DNA from: Tetrapyrgos nigripes
Lineage: Eukaryota; Basidiomycota; Agaricomycetes; Agaricales; Campanellaceae
Assembly: GCA_013368315.1 (NCBI GenBank)
Contig: JAACJM010000090.1
Location: 124,001-188,000, forward strand
Length of the DNA: 64,000 nucleotides
Direction: 5' to 3'
Positions 32,926 to 44,212 of the stretch are shown here, in pieces; the first letter of the stretch is position 1; each line of letters begins with the position of its first letter. The notes beneath the pieces are model-generated. The model searched no databases and had not been told where the DNA came from. It saw only the letters and a program-made list of their open reading frames with translations. The translations under genes and the position numbers were made by a program.

Positions 32926-33459
32926 ATGTCGACTACTTTCTCCACCGACACCACCGTCCACAACGCACACCCAACCAACAGGGGACGCTGCACCTACAGC
33001 AAACACTCAGGATGTCAATGCCGACTTTCAAAACAACACGCAGGACCGCACAACGGATGCCAACGTGGTACATGGGGAGGAGAAGATGGACCAGGGCAAT
33101 GTAGATTGGGTAGAGGACATAGCACCAGATGCGTAGTACAGTGGACATCCCTACGTGCGGAACACAAAGGGAACCTTGGATGGGGCAACGGCAGTATATG
33201 GGGGGCACACGTCACCCTACAATATGATAATGATAATGGAGGAAATGGAGTGGGTTGGGGCACAGCAACCGACACAACGGGATGGGGGGACTTAACAGAC
33301 TGGAACGATCCTAAGTGGGATGCTGCAAATTACACAGAAGGATGGGACAGCTTAATGAAGTATTGGCCGAGTCAGGGAGACCTGGACAGGCGACTTCGTC
33401 AACAATGGGCGAAACACTGGAAAAGCAGCCTGCCGAGCTCCGGTGAAAGCTCGTCCTAA
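32926..33459 (+). CDS. Third ORF of the Gypsy element (unknown)
   Basis: ATG at 32926 (ACCACGATGTCG) opens 177 codons ending just before the polypurine tract. It is rich in Gly, Trp and Asn (LGWGNGSIWG, GVGWGTATDTTGWGDLTDWN) with clustered Cys/His early on. An overlapping frame continues from within pol to 33136 (ends DWVEDIAPDA) and is also protein-like, so the true coding frame is undecided. The position between pol and LTR is where env-like or extra ORFs sit in some retroelements, but no signal peptide or membrane span is evident. Confidence 0.4.
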   Translation: MSTTFSTDTTVHNAHPTNRGRCTYSKHSGCQCRLSKQHAGPHNGCQRGTWGGEDGPGQCRLGRGHSTRCVVQWTSLRAEHKGNLGWGNGSIWGAHVTLQYDNDNGGNGVGWGTATDTTGWGDLTDWNDPKWDAANYTEGWDSLMKYWPSQGDLDRRLRQQWAKHWKSSLPSSGESSS

Positions 33460-33468
33460 AGAGGGGGT
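33458..33468 (+). promoter_or_regulatory. Polypurine tract of the Gypsy element
   Basis: AAAGAGGGGG-type run ending two bases before the 3' LTR (TGTCATGAAT at 33471). It is the expected plus-strand primer. Confidence 0.85.
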
Positions 33469-33470
33469 AA

Positions 33471-33988
33471 TGTCATGAATCATCCCCCGCCTATTCATTT
33501 GCGTTCTATTCTTTTCCCTTTACTACCTATTTCCCACTTTAACCCCATAAATACTAACCATTTCTCATCATCGTCTATAGTTACCATCTCCATAGATCTA
33601 TGACTCACACTCTTATCTCCCCCGATTCCTATCTCCATGGACATTCTCACTATCAATCATTCTTTATGATCCAGTACCTTCATCTATCCATATTTAGCTC
33701 ATTACTCTCTCGCCCTTGACATTTCCACATGATACTGTCTATTATTACTTACTCTTTCCCATCTGTTCATAGTTTACTTATATACCTGTGATCTTTGTAA
33801 ACTATTCCTTAGTTCGTTCACTTCGTCTCTGCTCCGTACTCTTACTACGCAGTGTAGAGCCTAGTCAGCTTACTTTCTTTTTATCTCTCTATCTCTCTAT
33901 CTCTCTTGACCAATCTATTTCTCTTGTAAACCGGCTTTCTCGTATTGTGTGACTTGGGTGGTTATTGAGTGTACCGACAACCTTGACA
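33471..33988 (+). repeat. 3' LTR of the Gypsy element
   Basis: 518 bp; equal to the 5' LTR except for six substitutions and an 18-bp insertion near 33900 (CTCTCTTGACCAATCTAT, partly duplicating the adjacent pyrimidine run). Five of the six substitutions are CG versus CA. Confidence 0.93.
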
Positions 33989-35680
33989 AGGCCAAGTCTC
34001 TGGCAGCTGTTGTACAGGTGAGTGATAGTTATAATTCTATTCACACATAGCCCACCATCGTCAAGGTTGAACCTACAAACTCGGAAGATTATGTCGCTCC
34101 TACCAGCATCAAGAAAAGGGGGATTCGCCTTGGTAATCTTCCTGAAGCTGTCCAAACCGCATTCAAAGACAAGTTTATTCCTGCAATTATCGAATTTACC
34201 GGTTGCCTCATTGCTTGGACTAGTCCCAATGTCAACGAGCTCGAACAGACTTGGGAAGATGTAATGCCAGAGGATATGCCAGCGTTTCACGGAGTTTAAC
34301 ACAGGTAAAGTCATCGAGACTTTGGTATGGGTTTTTCATCGAGACTCTGCATGTTACTCATCAACTCTTCTTTCTTAGACCCAGGACAGACTCAACTCAT
34401 GGCATAACAGCATAGGCAAGGCAGCTCTGAAGGCTATTGAGCAGCTTTTCCAACATGAGGGCCTATCTACCCCTGAGGAACGTCGATGTTATGTCAAAGA
34501 GCAGACCACTGGTGATTACAAGTCTCACCCTTACTATTACTCGCATGCCGTCGAAATGAATGGTAAGACCATGTATGCAGTGAGTTTTCGTCTACTGTAT
34601 TGACAAACCAGGTCGCTAAAAACTTTTCAGGGTCCCTTCCAGTCGTTCATCATCTCGAAGACATTTTCCGAACACCTGAAGGCCATTGCAAAGGTCACCG
34701 CAGACCAACGTCTATCCGAGCGTCCCATGGGTGCTATGGTTTTGTCCATCTTGGCAGTGTGTTATTGATGCCTTGTTGAGAGATAGTATGCTGATTTGGT
34801 ACAGGTCCATTGGGCATTTACATTTTACTCATCTGGAAACGAAGTCATTCCCTCTGGAGTTGATGGTCACTTTTCTTCAGCAATTTGGGGCGACCGGGAT
34901 GTCATGCTGGAGGGGAAGGTGGTCCAGTTTGAAACGACTACCAATCTACATTCCCATTTCGCTGTGAATCCTATCAAAAACATTAACCGATGCAGTGCGG
35001 CACAGTGGGATTGCATCATTCAAAGCACTGAGAAGCACCTTTTGAAGCCTGTCTCCAAGCCCAAGCTCAACAAGAAGTCTACAGCATCTGAACCACCCAC
35101 ACCCGACCCTGCTGAAGATTGGGAGCTTCCGGACATTGACCCAGATGAACTCCTTGCTCAAGCAAAGCACGCCATCCCTTCGGAAATTGCAGCGTCAGCT
35201 CAGGATGATGGGGAGAATGATAGCTGTGATGTGGAGATGTCCGCTTTGAATGAGAATGCGGAGAGCGAGGAGGGAAGGGAAGATGAAGGGTCAATAGGTA
35301 GTGGTGATGATGAAGTTGTCACTGGGCTGTAGTGTCGTTGCTGGTGAGTTTTATCCGTTTCGCTTGTTCACGGCACTGATCCTGTTCACACTCTAGTGCA
35401 ATAGACTTAGCCAGTGTTTCCCGTTGGCCGGCTGATGACCCTCATGTGTTAAACCATACGAGTGTATTTTTTAGAACTACAGCGTCTACATACTGTAGTT
35501 TTTTAGGTACTTGAATGGAACTTTTATACGCACTTTGACAGGAGTTTGATTGACAATGACGAGGTTTGAAAAGTACCCGGGTACTTTTCCAAGAAAGGGC
35601 ACATAGGTTTGAAAAGTTGAGCCGGTTCTGGAAAAACTTATGGAAAAGTCACTAAAAGCCGGATGTACATTTTGCTGATG

Positions 35681-36540
35681 TGGACACCCAGGTATGTATT
35701 CTTTCTGTCTCTCCTTGCTCTTCTGGTTGTTGGATTCCTCTGTAAACTCTCATTAACATGACCTCTACTTTGACTTCCATTTTCGCAGGGCATCCTGGAC
35801 GCCAATTTGCGTAGTTTGGACCACCCTTCTGGCCTTGCTACACATACATTGTCACACCCAAGCCACACTCTCCTAGCAAAGAATCTGAAATAGTACTTAA
35901 CATCACAAAAATGTCCAGCTTAATGTAAGCCCTGATAGGTGCTTACCAGAGCCCTAATGGGATACAAGAGATAATAAGGCTTAGGCATCTTGTAGCAGCT
36001 TAAAAGGGAAGGTGGTTTTCATCCATGAGCATAAAATAGTCAAAAGTATGGTAGAAATCCGAAATTATTATTGTTCTTAGAAGGCTTGGATTGATCAAAA
36101 TTGTACTGGGTATTATCTGCCCATACATGTACCAAAAGCTATTTGCTGCTCTCAAGGCTACATAAGCAGCATAGTTATATTCGGGCTTGCAGGTAGGTAT
36201 ATCAAGGAAAATGAATGTTGATATTGTGGTGAAATACAAGCAAAAAAGTTGTTTCAGATGTGATATCTTTCATAATTCTTATGAGACCTTATGAGCACAT
36301 ATAAGGCCCAGAAGACCATTGATACTAGTAAGAGCATAGGAGGTATCAAAAGAAATAAGGTGTGTCTAATGCTCACAATGATGCCCAGCCTTATAAGCTG
36401 TCACAAGGGTCAAATTTCATTCATAGCCTTTAAGCCTTCACTATTATTCTTGTCCTTACATTGGAACATGATTGGCAAAATAAGGTCAAGGGCAATAAGC
36501 ATTAAAGAGTACACAACATTACAACACTGGAAGCTACACT
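35681..36540. other. Flank of the Plavaka element, no identified gene
   Basis: Just outside the right terminal repeat, GGACACCCAG is followed by a good intron (GTATGTATTC ... TTTTCGCAG, about 35691-35788) and an open segment (GILDANLRSLDHPSGLATHT) ending at a TAG near 35893. This may be the last exon of a gene cut by the transposon. From 35900 to 36540 the DNA is AT-rich with almost no CG and no gene. Confidence 0.35.
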
Positions 36541-36639
36541 AGGAGTACATGAGAACACACCAAAGGTGACATCGGCAAAAGGAAAGAAGAAAAGAAATAG
36601 AGCAGCACAACAGAAAGAAGCAAGCAAGGAAAACACTAA

Positions 36640-37670
36640 GTAGAAAGACCCAAGGCAGGACTAGCACGAGAACCAGCAGCAGAAGAAGAGCCCTCACCAC
36701 CTGACAAAGAATCTTGCTGACTCTCACCTTCACCAGCAGCACCAGCACCCTCACCAGCACCAGCAGCAGTAGTGGCAGCAGTGGAAGCTTCCTCAGCAGC
36801 CTTCTTCTCAGCAGCCTTGGGAGCTTGAAAGGCCTTGATGTGATCTTGACGTTCCTTCTCCATGGCTTCAGCCTCATCACCAGATTCCAGGTCCAAGTCT
36901 TCAACACTGTTGTCCTCAGGTATCTGACTGAAGACACAACTAGAAAAGGAAAACAAATCAGAAGAGAGAAGAAGACAAAGAGAAAAAAGAAGCACAAATT
37001 CCACCACTTTATGGTTTCCTGGGCCCACTCTTCATTCTCGAGGTTGAATTTGGCAACAATGTCTTGATGGAACTGTTGGTAACTGAAGTCATTGTCACTC
37101 AGGACCCATTGTTTCTTGCTGGAGAGCACAAAACATACCTAGGAGAAGACAGTGTAATATCAGCAAGACATACAAGAAAAGAGAACAAAGAAATGAATAA
37201 GAGAGACAACAGACTTCTGTGGCAACAAACAGTGGTGATGAACCCAGGAGTAATGGACTTGATGTCATTCTGCTTTGTGTTGCAGCATCTTGGTGTCACA
37301 TTGAAACTCTTGACTCAGGTGAGGGCCTTGCCTTGTCCAAGAAGCATAGTGCAAGCAGTCTGTTGATGTCACATCAGAAAGAGTGGAAAGAGAAAAGTAG
37401 AAAAAGAAATGAAAATCTTACCAGGATGAGGAGCAAGTTCCGAAAAAGACCTTCCCACTCCTTGCCTTTGGCTTGCTGGTATTGGTTGGTGGTGTAGACA
37501 ACAGCGGCGTTGTCACCAGATGGTTCTTGAGATTGACATGGAGTTGCTGAAGTCTGAGAGCTTGACAAGTGACAAGAAGAAAACAAAGTGGTCTCTTGGC
37601 AACTAGATGAAGACAATGTGTTTGAGCTTTGAGGTTGTTTCCTGGATTGGCGAGGTGGTTGAGACATGGC
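36640..37670 (-). pseudogene. Unidentified multi-exon gene relic
   Basis: Starts near 37668 (MSQPPRQSRKQPQSSNTLSS), then EWEGLFRNLLLIL before a donor GTAAGA near 37420. It continues as ACTMLLGQGKALT, an in-frame TGA, VKSFNVTPRCCNTKQNDIKS and ITPGFITTVCCH. The next pieces are SSKKQWVLSDNDFSYQQFHQ, NLENEEWAQETIKWWN and an acidic, Ala/Gly/Ser-rich tail ending ASPALGLST near 36640. The exon-like order and splice sites suggest a real former gene. The protein family is not recognised. It is nearly free of CG and lies between Plavaka copies, so it may be transposon-borne. Confidence 0.45.
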
Positions 37671-37929
37671 AGGCACTGTTGGAGGATGCATTTGGTAGGA
37701 GCAAGATGAGGGAGATGGTGGTGGTCGAGAGGAAAGGAACAAGTGTTGAGATGACAGGTATTTAGAGATGTAAACAAATGAACAAACAAAAATTGGAACA
37801 TCACACAAAGCTTTACTGACTGCTCGCTCACTCATATACATGCGAGATATGTGTATTAAAGTACATATATTGTACATAGACATTGTTAAAGTACTAATAG
37901 TATGAAAAAACATGAAAAAAAAAAAAAAC

Positions 37930-40080
37930 ACAGAAAGGTAGCCTTTGGCCTAATATTTGATCCAAGTATAACCACCTTTGCTTGGTGGAAGAGCGCTGAA
38001 GGGAACTGTCACTGCCTGTCTGGTATGCAAGGTGCCTGGACCCTTTCTGCTGCCTCAGGGCTGGAGCTGCATACTCCCTGGCCCAAGCACAGCATTTGCA
38101 GAATAAGGAAGGAACAGGTGAAAGAAACCCAAGAGAAAGGAAAGAAAAAAACACTCATCATACAATTCTGCACACTTGCACTGAGTTCTTCAGCTTGTCA
38201 TCAACAATAAAGTCCCAGGTGCAAATGACAGTGCCTGTGAGCATAAATGGAATGATGACAAAAACAGTGGATGGGCTTGCTGCTATTCACAAGCTAACAG
38301 ACTTACTGGATATAGGGAGAATACTCTGGATTCCAATCTTTCAATTTTGCCATCACTTGCTGCCAGAAACCGTCTTGGGCACAACAATGCAATGTAAAGT
38401 TTGTGAACAAATGAGGAAGGCAATGTGCTTGTAGTCGTTTGGATGTTCAGGAAAGTGACTCGAGAGAAGATTTCTAGTAGGGTGAAAGTGTTGTCAGCAT
38501 CAGTCCAAATGACCTTTTTCTTCTTGTATCTGTTATCTGGTGGTAAGGTCATACAGAGATAAGGCCTGCTCCATTCATCTATGGACAAACACCACCCATG
38601 CACAAATTTCAGCTTGCTAAATTTACCATTGAAGGATCAGCCATTCTATAAAGTTCCATGGTTTGGAGCTGTACAAACGCCACACCCTTGGATACATCTG
38701 GAAGGATTTGGACATTCCAAGGAACCATACTTGACTCAACAAGTCTTTTCAACAGGTAAGTTGTACCTTCTTGGCTTTCAAGTGAGGCATGTTTCCCAAC
38801 TGGACTACACTGTCTCAAGAGTCTGATCAGAACCCAAACTGACAGAAACTTACATGCAACTCCAAGCCATATGTTGAGGAACAGAGAAGTTACAATTGCT
38901 TACTGTAAGTAGCATAGAAGAATGTATCAGAACTCAGCCATTCTCACTGTACATGTTCTGACAGCAGCCCATGCCAGTTTGGAATATCACAAATGGCTAC
39001 TGTAAACCAAGGATAACCAAAACTGTCATTCCAAGCTCAAAGCTCAAAGCTTCATATGGATACTTTTGGATTTTATATTTAGAAGATCCCTGGACAGACA
39101 CAAAATCATATGCATATGGCCTGTATACTGAGCTGAAATTTGAGACACATGGAGATGGCACTGAAGAAGTATCAGGGACAAGCAACTTGACAATAGAGAG
39201 AGCTTCACATCAATAAGAAAGGCACACTGGCACATGACAATCTGGCAGGCACTATAGTACTGTTGATTCTAAATGTGGGTGAGCTGTGTCCTAATGCAGA
39301 CTGAATAGTCCATTGCAATAAGCTGATGAATAGCAACACAGCTGACTTTCTTGAACCTCACTCACTGATCATTCCAAAGATTCTCCAGATCCAGCAGAGT
39401 GTCGGGAAAAGGGATGATGTTTGTCCATGGTCTATGGCCACAGACATCAAGCACAATGTCAAATGACACTAAGCCAGAGCCAAGAACATTGTTACATACA
39501 ATATAATCATTTATCTAATAACCCAAATGACTGAATATGCACTTGCATGAAGTGAGCATGAAACAAGCATGAAGAGCATGTAAATGGATGTGAAGGGATG
39601 CATGGACCAGTGTAAAGGACACTGTAAATGAGTGTATTCAGACCCAGACATGATGCGTGATGTGGTGTATATGACAGGGGTCCTGACACGCTAGTAAGTT
39701 TTGATATGAACAGGCATGATCTGCATGCCTTCATGCTGTTTAAAAAGTTGAACCTTGTCCTGTTTCAGTACTGGTTTGTGGTTTCAGATCTCGGGATCCA
39801 CTTCCAAATTGGGCAAGTTGAGCCAAGATACAGAAAGGCTTCCAATTGCAGACTGGGTTGAGACCGGGGCCTAAGTATGTTTAGCGCTTCCTCTTCAGGT
39901 GAGTTGAGCCAATGTAGCAGTGGGCTATACTTACTTGCTGATCTCAATATCAAGTACTTATTCATTTCCACATGCTGTAAGTACTTTTAAACACTTTGAC
40001 ATACCTATCCTTTACTATCATTACCCTTACACACCTGGACTTGATGTGTTACCCAAGCGTTGTCTTTGTCCTTCTTCATC
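37930..40080. other. Decayed CpG-poor DNA without a recognisable gene
   Basis: Several 60-110-codon frames on both strands, none with a motif I can name. The longest (38096-38434 + and 38603-38283 -) overlap each other. CG dinucleotides are almost absent. Probably old transposon sequence. Confidence 0.45.
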
Positions 40081-42246
40081 ATGGACTTCAAATGCGATGG
40101 CTGTGGACACAGCAACTTCAAGAGTTGTGCTGGCTACACCAATCATATCAATTCATGTGCCAAAGCAGGGCAGAACTGGGTGGCTACTGCAAAAGCTGTA
40201 CATGCCAAGAGATGTGACAGAGCCCCTGCAGAGAGCTCTCAGATGGGCTTGAAATGCTCCCATAGGCATTTGAGAGAGGAGGAATTAGCAGATGTAAGTA
40301 TCATGCCTTCCTTCATTGTGTTTCCAGAATGCTATACAGGTTTCTAGCCTGGAGAATCCAGTGGACTAAGTCATCAAAGTGACAATGAAATCCAACCAAT
40401 CACAATGGAATTGCAACTATCTGATGTGTGTCTATGTATTTCATTCTTACTGGTCTATCTGAGCCTCAATTAGAACAGGATATACCTATGGACTGGCTGT
40501 CTCAGCTACAAGTTCTCCTTTTCAGTCTGATACAACCCAGAATGCACCCCCAGCTCACAGGCGCCAACTTCTGAGAGGTTGTAAGGACCAAATCCCTGCC
40601 CAAAATCCTGTACCAATTATTCATCAATCACCACCACCTCCCCTTCCTTCAGTTCCTCCATATCTACCACTACCAAGTCCTCTCCCTGAAATTCTTCTGC
40701 TACAATGGGGGATGATGCATATATGTGCTCTCCAACTCCTCTCTTCCCAGCTGATCCACTAGATGTTCTTCTAAGGGCAGATCCAGAGTCAGATGAAGGA
40801 AACCATGTAACTGATGTGGACAAGTTTGGTTTGTATTGTGTGTACCAAGAACCACTGTCCCTGGATCCTATGGAAAATGTCAACCCAGAAAACCTAGTCA
40901 ACATGTCAGAGTGGAGATCACCTATTGCTAGTTTTGGTTCCAGTGTTGAGGCCATCATATCTAACCCATCTTCCATCTCCAAATGCACTGCTATTCCATT
41001 CTCAAACATATCCACCTTCTGCCTCATGAAATGGTTCTATGAGATGAAGGACAAGTCTAGCCTGAATGACCTAGTGCACACAGTTATCCAGCCTCATGGT
41101 CCCAACAGCTTTTGGCAGGAACATTTTGACAACTTTGACACTGGTCATGAAGGTGCTCACATGGACAAGTATTTCACTGCCAAAAATGCAGATCCAGAAG
41201 AAAGTCCACTTCCTTTTAATGCTGCTGATGGATGGAAGAAGAGCTCAGTCAACATTCAACTCCCTCATGTGGGTAAACCTTTAACTGAGCAGATAACAGT
41301 GGAGGGTGTTTGGCATAGAGATGTCAGTCAAGTTATGAAGGCTTCATTCCAGGACAAGGCATCTCTTGACTTCCATATGAAGCCATACAAACAGATGTGG
41401 AGGCCATCACCAGAAGAACCACCTATGCATGTTCATGGTGAGGTATTCTGGACTGACCACATGCTGGAGATGGATAGGAACCTTCCAAGAATTGAGGGCT
41501 GCAACCTGGAGAGAGTCACTGCTACAGTCATGCTCTGGTCAGATTCCACACATTTGACCAGTTTTGGCTCTCACAAGATGTGGCCAGTTTATATGTTTCT
41601 GGGAAACCTCTCAATGTATATCTGTTCCTGACCAAGCTCTCACTCTGTGCATCACATTGCATATGCTCCAAGTGTAAGTTTTATGATTCCATGTATATTT
41701 ATTGTTACTTATTGTGATTTAGCTACCAGCTCACTTTCAAGACCTTTATCAACAAATTTTCAACACTGCTGCATCTAGTGCTGAGATGACTCACTGTTGA
41801 TGAGAGCTCATGCATGCTGTGCTTGCTCTTATCTTTAATCCTTCATTCCAAGAGGCTTTTCTCAAAGGACTTGTTGTGCTATGTTCAGACTCAGTTTTAT
41901 GCCAGGTTTTTCTGCACCCCTTTTCTTGGTGAGCTGACTATGTTGAAAAGTGAATCTTTTTTTCTACTCATAAAATTAATTGCTTATTTTCATTACAGGG
42001 TCTTACTTGCAGCAATGATTTCTCTCAGAATACCCATGTCCTGGCTGCATGGTTGAGAAGCACAATATTCACAATCTTGGCCAGGTCTATGCTATGCGAT
42101 GTTTGATCACCAATGAACAGATTGATGATGAATGGCACCAAAGTTGGGTTATTGCTGTCCAAAAGCTCATCTATGAAAAGAAGATGGCTTCTCAGCATTT
42201 TGGACCATCGGCACAGTCAACCTTTCACACCAGGAGAACAACTATA
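40081..42246 (+). pseudogene. Second Plavaka transposase, heavily decayed 5' part
   Basis: ATG at 40081 opens a zinc-finger-like start (MDFKCDGCGHSNFKSCAGYT) with a donor at about 40294. The main block (40705-41631) contains FGLYCVYQEPLSLDP, TFCLMKWFYEMKDKSSLNDL, GWKKSSVNIQLPHVGK, GVWHRDVSQVMKASFQDKAS, CNLERVTATVMLWSDSTHLT and WPVYMFLGNLS, the classic Plavaka order. An in-frame TGA follows (41629), then PSSHSVHHIAYAP, an intron, LPAHFQDLYQQIF ... THC, two TGA codons, ELMHAVLALIF ... another TGA ... ADYVEK, then CPGCMVEKHNIHNLGQVYAM and KLIYEKKMASQHFG to 42246. The TGAs fit CGA codons after C-to-T change. The 3' half is missing. Confidence 0.8.
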
Positions 42247-43000
42247 TAATCCTGTCTACTTAGCTGCAGCATATCTCAATTCTGGTGCATTCCGATTATT
42301 GATTAGCTATCATTTGGACCCTTCAATTACAGTGTACCTACAATCCCAACTTTTCCAAAACAATGATCCAGATGAAAAGATCTATCCCCCACTGCAAGGT
42401 ATCTGACACACAAAATCTTTTGGTCCATTGCCTAGTTTCTATTTGATGTAGCCTGCAGTAACAAGGTTTTCACAAAGTGGAATGAGCATGGAAAGGAATT
42501 CTCAAAGTGGTTTCGAGATGAGCTGAAAGCTTATGTGCGGTTGAGTTATCCTTTCAATGCACCAATCAATATTGATGTCAGCACTGAGGAGTTGATTAGT
42601 TGGCATTGGATTCTCTGACTGTTAACACTTGCTGACTATACTATCACAGCACATTGCCATCAAGCTGGTTTCTATTCATATTAATTTGATGGCGGATGAA
42701 CAGACTGGCTCAACACTCATCTGGATGACACCAGCATTGCAGAACAGAATGTCAGTAGAGGCGACAGACACGAGAACAGTTGTGAAGCAACACTACTCAC
42801 AGGTAAAGTCCATTCCTGTCATGACAGTATTATTTTCAGGGTATTTTCGTTCATTTTGTGTTTCTTTTCTTCATCAGTCACTGCCTTTTGATCATTGTTT
42901 TGTTCATCCTTCACCCTATCTTTTGTTCGTCTTTCCTTGATCATCTATGCACAGCTATCATCTCATCTCTTTATGATACATCTCTTCACTTCAGGCATCC
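42247..43000 (+). other. Exon-like fragments, family unknown
   Basis: After the Plavaka relic, 42455-42617 reads KVFTKWNEHGKEFSKWFRDE and FNAPINIDVSTEELISWHWI. 42655-42800 reads LVSIHINLMADEQTGSTLIW between good splice sites. They look like two exons of one gene with a stop between. No family recognised. Confidence 0.3.
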
Positions 43001-43017
43001 CTACTAAGGTACCTAGT

Positions 43018-43052
43018 TAGGTGGAATTGCTTCTGCAAGCAAATCCACCTAA
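43018..43052. repeat. Short hairpin
   Basis: TAGGTGGA-ATTGCTT, loop CTGC, AAGCAAAT-CCACCTA: a near-perfect stem of about 15 bp with a 4-nt loop. A possible end of a small palindromic element. Confidence 0.55.
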
Positions 43053-43593
43053 GTAGGGGTAGTAACCCGGTCTCTAACCAGGTCCCTGGGATTTACCAAC
43101 TGCCTCCTGGAATTTCCTGTGGGACATCCCATGAGCTGGTTATTGGCTGTGGGACTAACCAGCTCATCCCCTTGGGATATCCTCTGTGTCACACTGTCAC
43201 ACAATTTTAGTTAATTATTCAATGTAGTTCCTGCACTCTGTGGCATTCTTTGCCAATTTGGCTGGTTCAATTTTCATGCCACTAAAACTACAGGCAGCAT
43301 TTTGAAGTTTCTTCTGTTTCAGATATGTTCTTTAGTCTTTTGATATGCCTGCTCTCTAATGAATATCTCCTTATTATTATCACTGCTCAATTTCTTATTA
43401 TATATCAAATCAATGCTCTCATAGGTTTGATATCTCAACAGTTATGTTTATGTTGATTAATTTCTGCCATAGTACAGTGTCATTCCCTACCAGCATTACT
43501 CCAACAAAGCAAGAAGTGATTTTAGCCTCATTCCAATGGTAGTTGCCAGAGCCCTTAGAATTCTGTAGCTTGAACCAAGGCCCAAACACTTGG

Positions 43594-43880
43594 CTGGGAA
43601 ATCCCACTTCCCCTCACAAATCCAGGGACATCCCAGTGGCAAAAAGCTCGCCTGGGAAATCCCACTTCCCCTTGCAAATCCAGGGACATCCCAGTGGCAA
43701 AAAGCTCACCTGGGATGTCCCGCATCCTTGCAAATCTATCCCCCTGGATGTCTTCATCTGCATGGGAAGTCCCAGCCTCTACATCTGGGACATCCCAATA
43801 GCTCTGGTGAATGGGGACATCCCATTCTCAGCCACTGGGATATCCCAATAGCCCTGGTTAATGGGGACATCCCATCACGA
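43594..43880 (+). repeat. GGGACATCCCA-rich minisatellite
   Basis: Three tandem units of 58 bp start with CTGGGA at 43594, 43652 and 43710 (two nearly identical, the third diverged). Then come two units about 50 bp apart starting CTGGGAYATCCCAATAG (43785, 43835). Each unit contains the word TGGGACATCCCA or its complement TGGGATGTCCCA, so the array is a series of short palindromes. Confidence 0.75.
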
Positions 43881-44212
43881 ATACCACACAACTGTGCAAG
43901 TCTTGGTGCAGGTTCTGTAGGCACCCACCCCCCAGCTTCCAGGAGGCTGTCCCAGACTCCCCATGCAGGGCATGTTATCTTTTGAGTTAACATCCTCAGC
44001 TTGACATTTGAGACACAAAGATTTAACATAAAAGGTATCTCTATGATTATATTACATTAGAGGCAGCAGGATAGCCCAGCTACATCAAAGTTTGAGAGCA
44101 AGATGGAAAGGATGGGAAAGCTGGCAACATGTCAAGCAGAATTGGGCACAACTTTTGGGGGTCCAGAACACTTTTTCAGACGAGGTTAGGGTGTAAGACA
44201 CTGAACGTCATT

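Larger units (their letters stand above)
26169..33988 (+). mobile_element. Ty3/Gypsy chromovirus, 7.8 kb, TSD AGGCC
   Basis: Two LTRs (500 and 518 bp) beginning TGTCATGAAT and ending CTTGACA flank gag, pol with a chromodomain, and a third open frame. AGGCC is duplicated at 26164-26168 and 33989-33993. It is inserted in the same orientation as the host gene of the Plavaka element. The LTRs differ by six substitutions plus one 18-bp tandem duplication in the right LTR, so the insertion is fairly young. All coding disruptions are single nonsense codons in otherwise open frames. Confidence 0.95.
24878..35332 (+). pseudogene. Plavaka-borne gene of unknown function, interrupted by Gypsy
   Basis: Starts MSSVNCPNARRPRVPATAAP with a basic, low-complexity N-terminus (to about 25260). 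Middle pieces are acidic/basic linkers with KKAR-type signals. The exon reading GATGRSIKIKA (to 26168) continues in frame as KSLAAVVQ at 33994 once the retroelement is removed. The folded region follows: RGIRLGNLPEAVQTAFKDKF, LNSWHNSIGKAALKAIEQLF, GPFQSFIISKTFSEHLKAIA, GAMVLSILAVHWAFTFYSSG, SSAIWGDRD. Later exons are 34051-34324, 34379-34579, 34631-34756 and 34805-35332, ending in an acidic tail. Frame breaks: a C6 run near 25230 and a shift near 34270 (DVMPE then ICQRFTEFNTGKV). The motif set resembles a family often seen beside Agaricomycete transposons, but I cannot name a domain. Confidence 0.62.
15199..35680. mobile_element. Composite Plavaka-type DNA transposon with two nested insertions
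   Basis: Terminal inverted repeats of about 27 bp, left 15199-15225 and right 35654-35680, agree at 24 positions (CATCAG-Y-AAAA-Y-GTACATCCGG-S-TTTT). They enclose three genes: transposase (-, 24755-16481), coiled-coil protein (-, about 16296-15403) and a gene of unknown function (+, 24878-35332). Subtracting the 5.24-kb TA element and the 7.8-kb Gypsy element leaves about 7.4 kb. A 2-bp TG occurs just outside both ends, too short to prove a target duplication. Plavaka elements are known from Agaricomycetes; the assignment rests on the transposase. Confidence 0.8.

Noticed and set aside
34796..34804. Upstream start for the last exon of the Plavaka-borne gene
   Set aside because: The frame extends into the intron; the CAG acceptor at 34804 fits better with the previous exon.
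36714..37067. Plus-strand Ser/Thr-rich frame of 117 codons
   Set aside because: Antisense shadow of the Ala/Ser/Gly-rich tail of the minus-strand gene relic.
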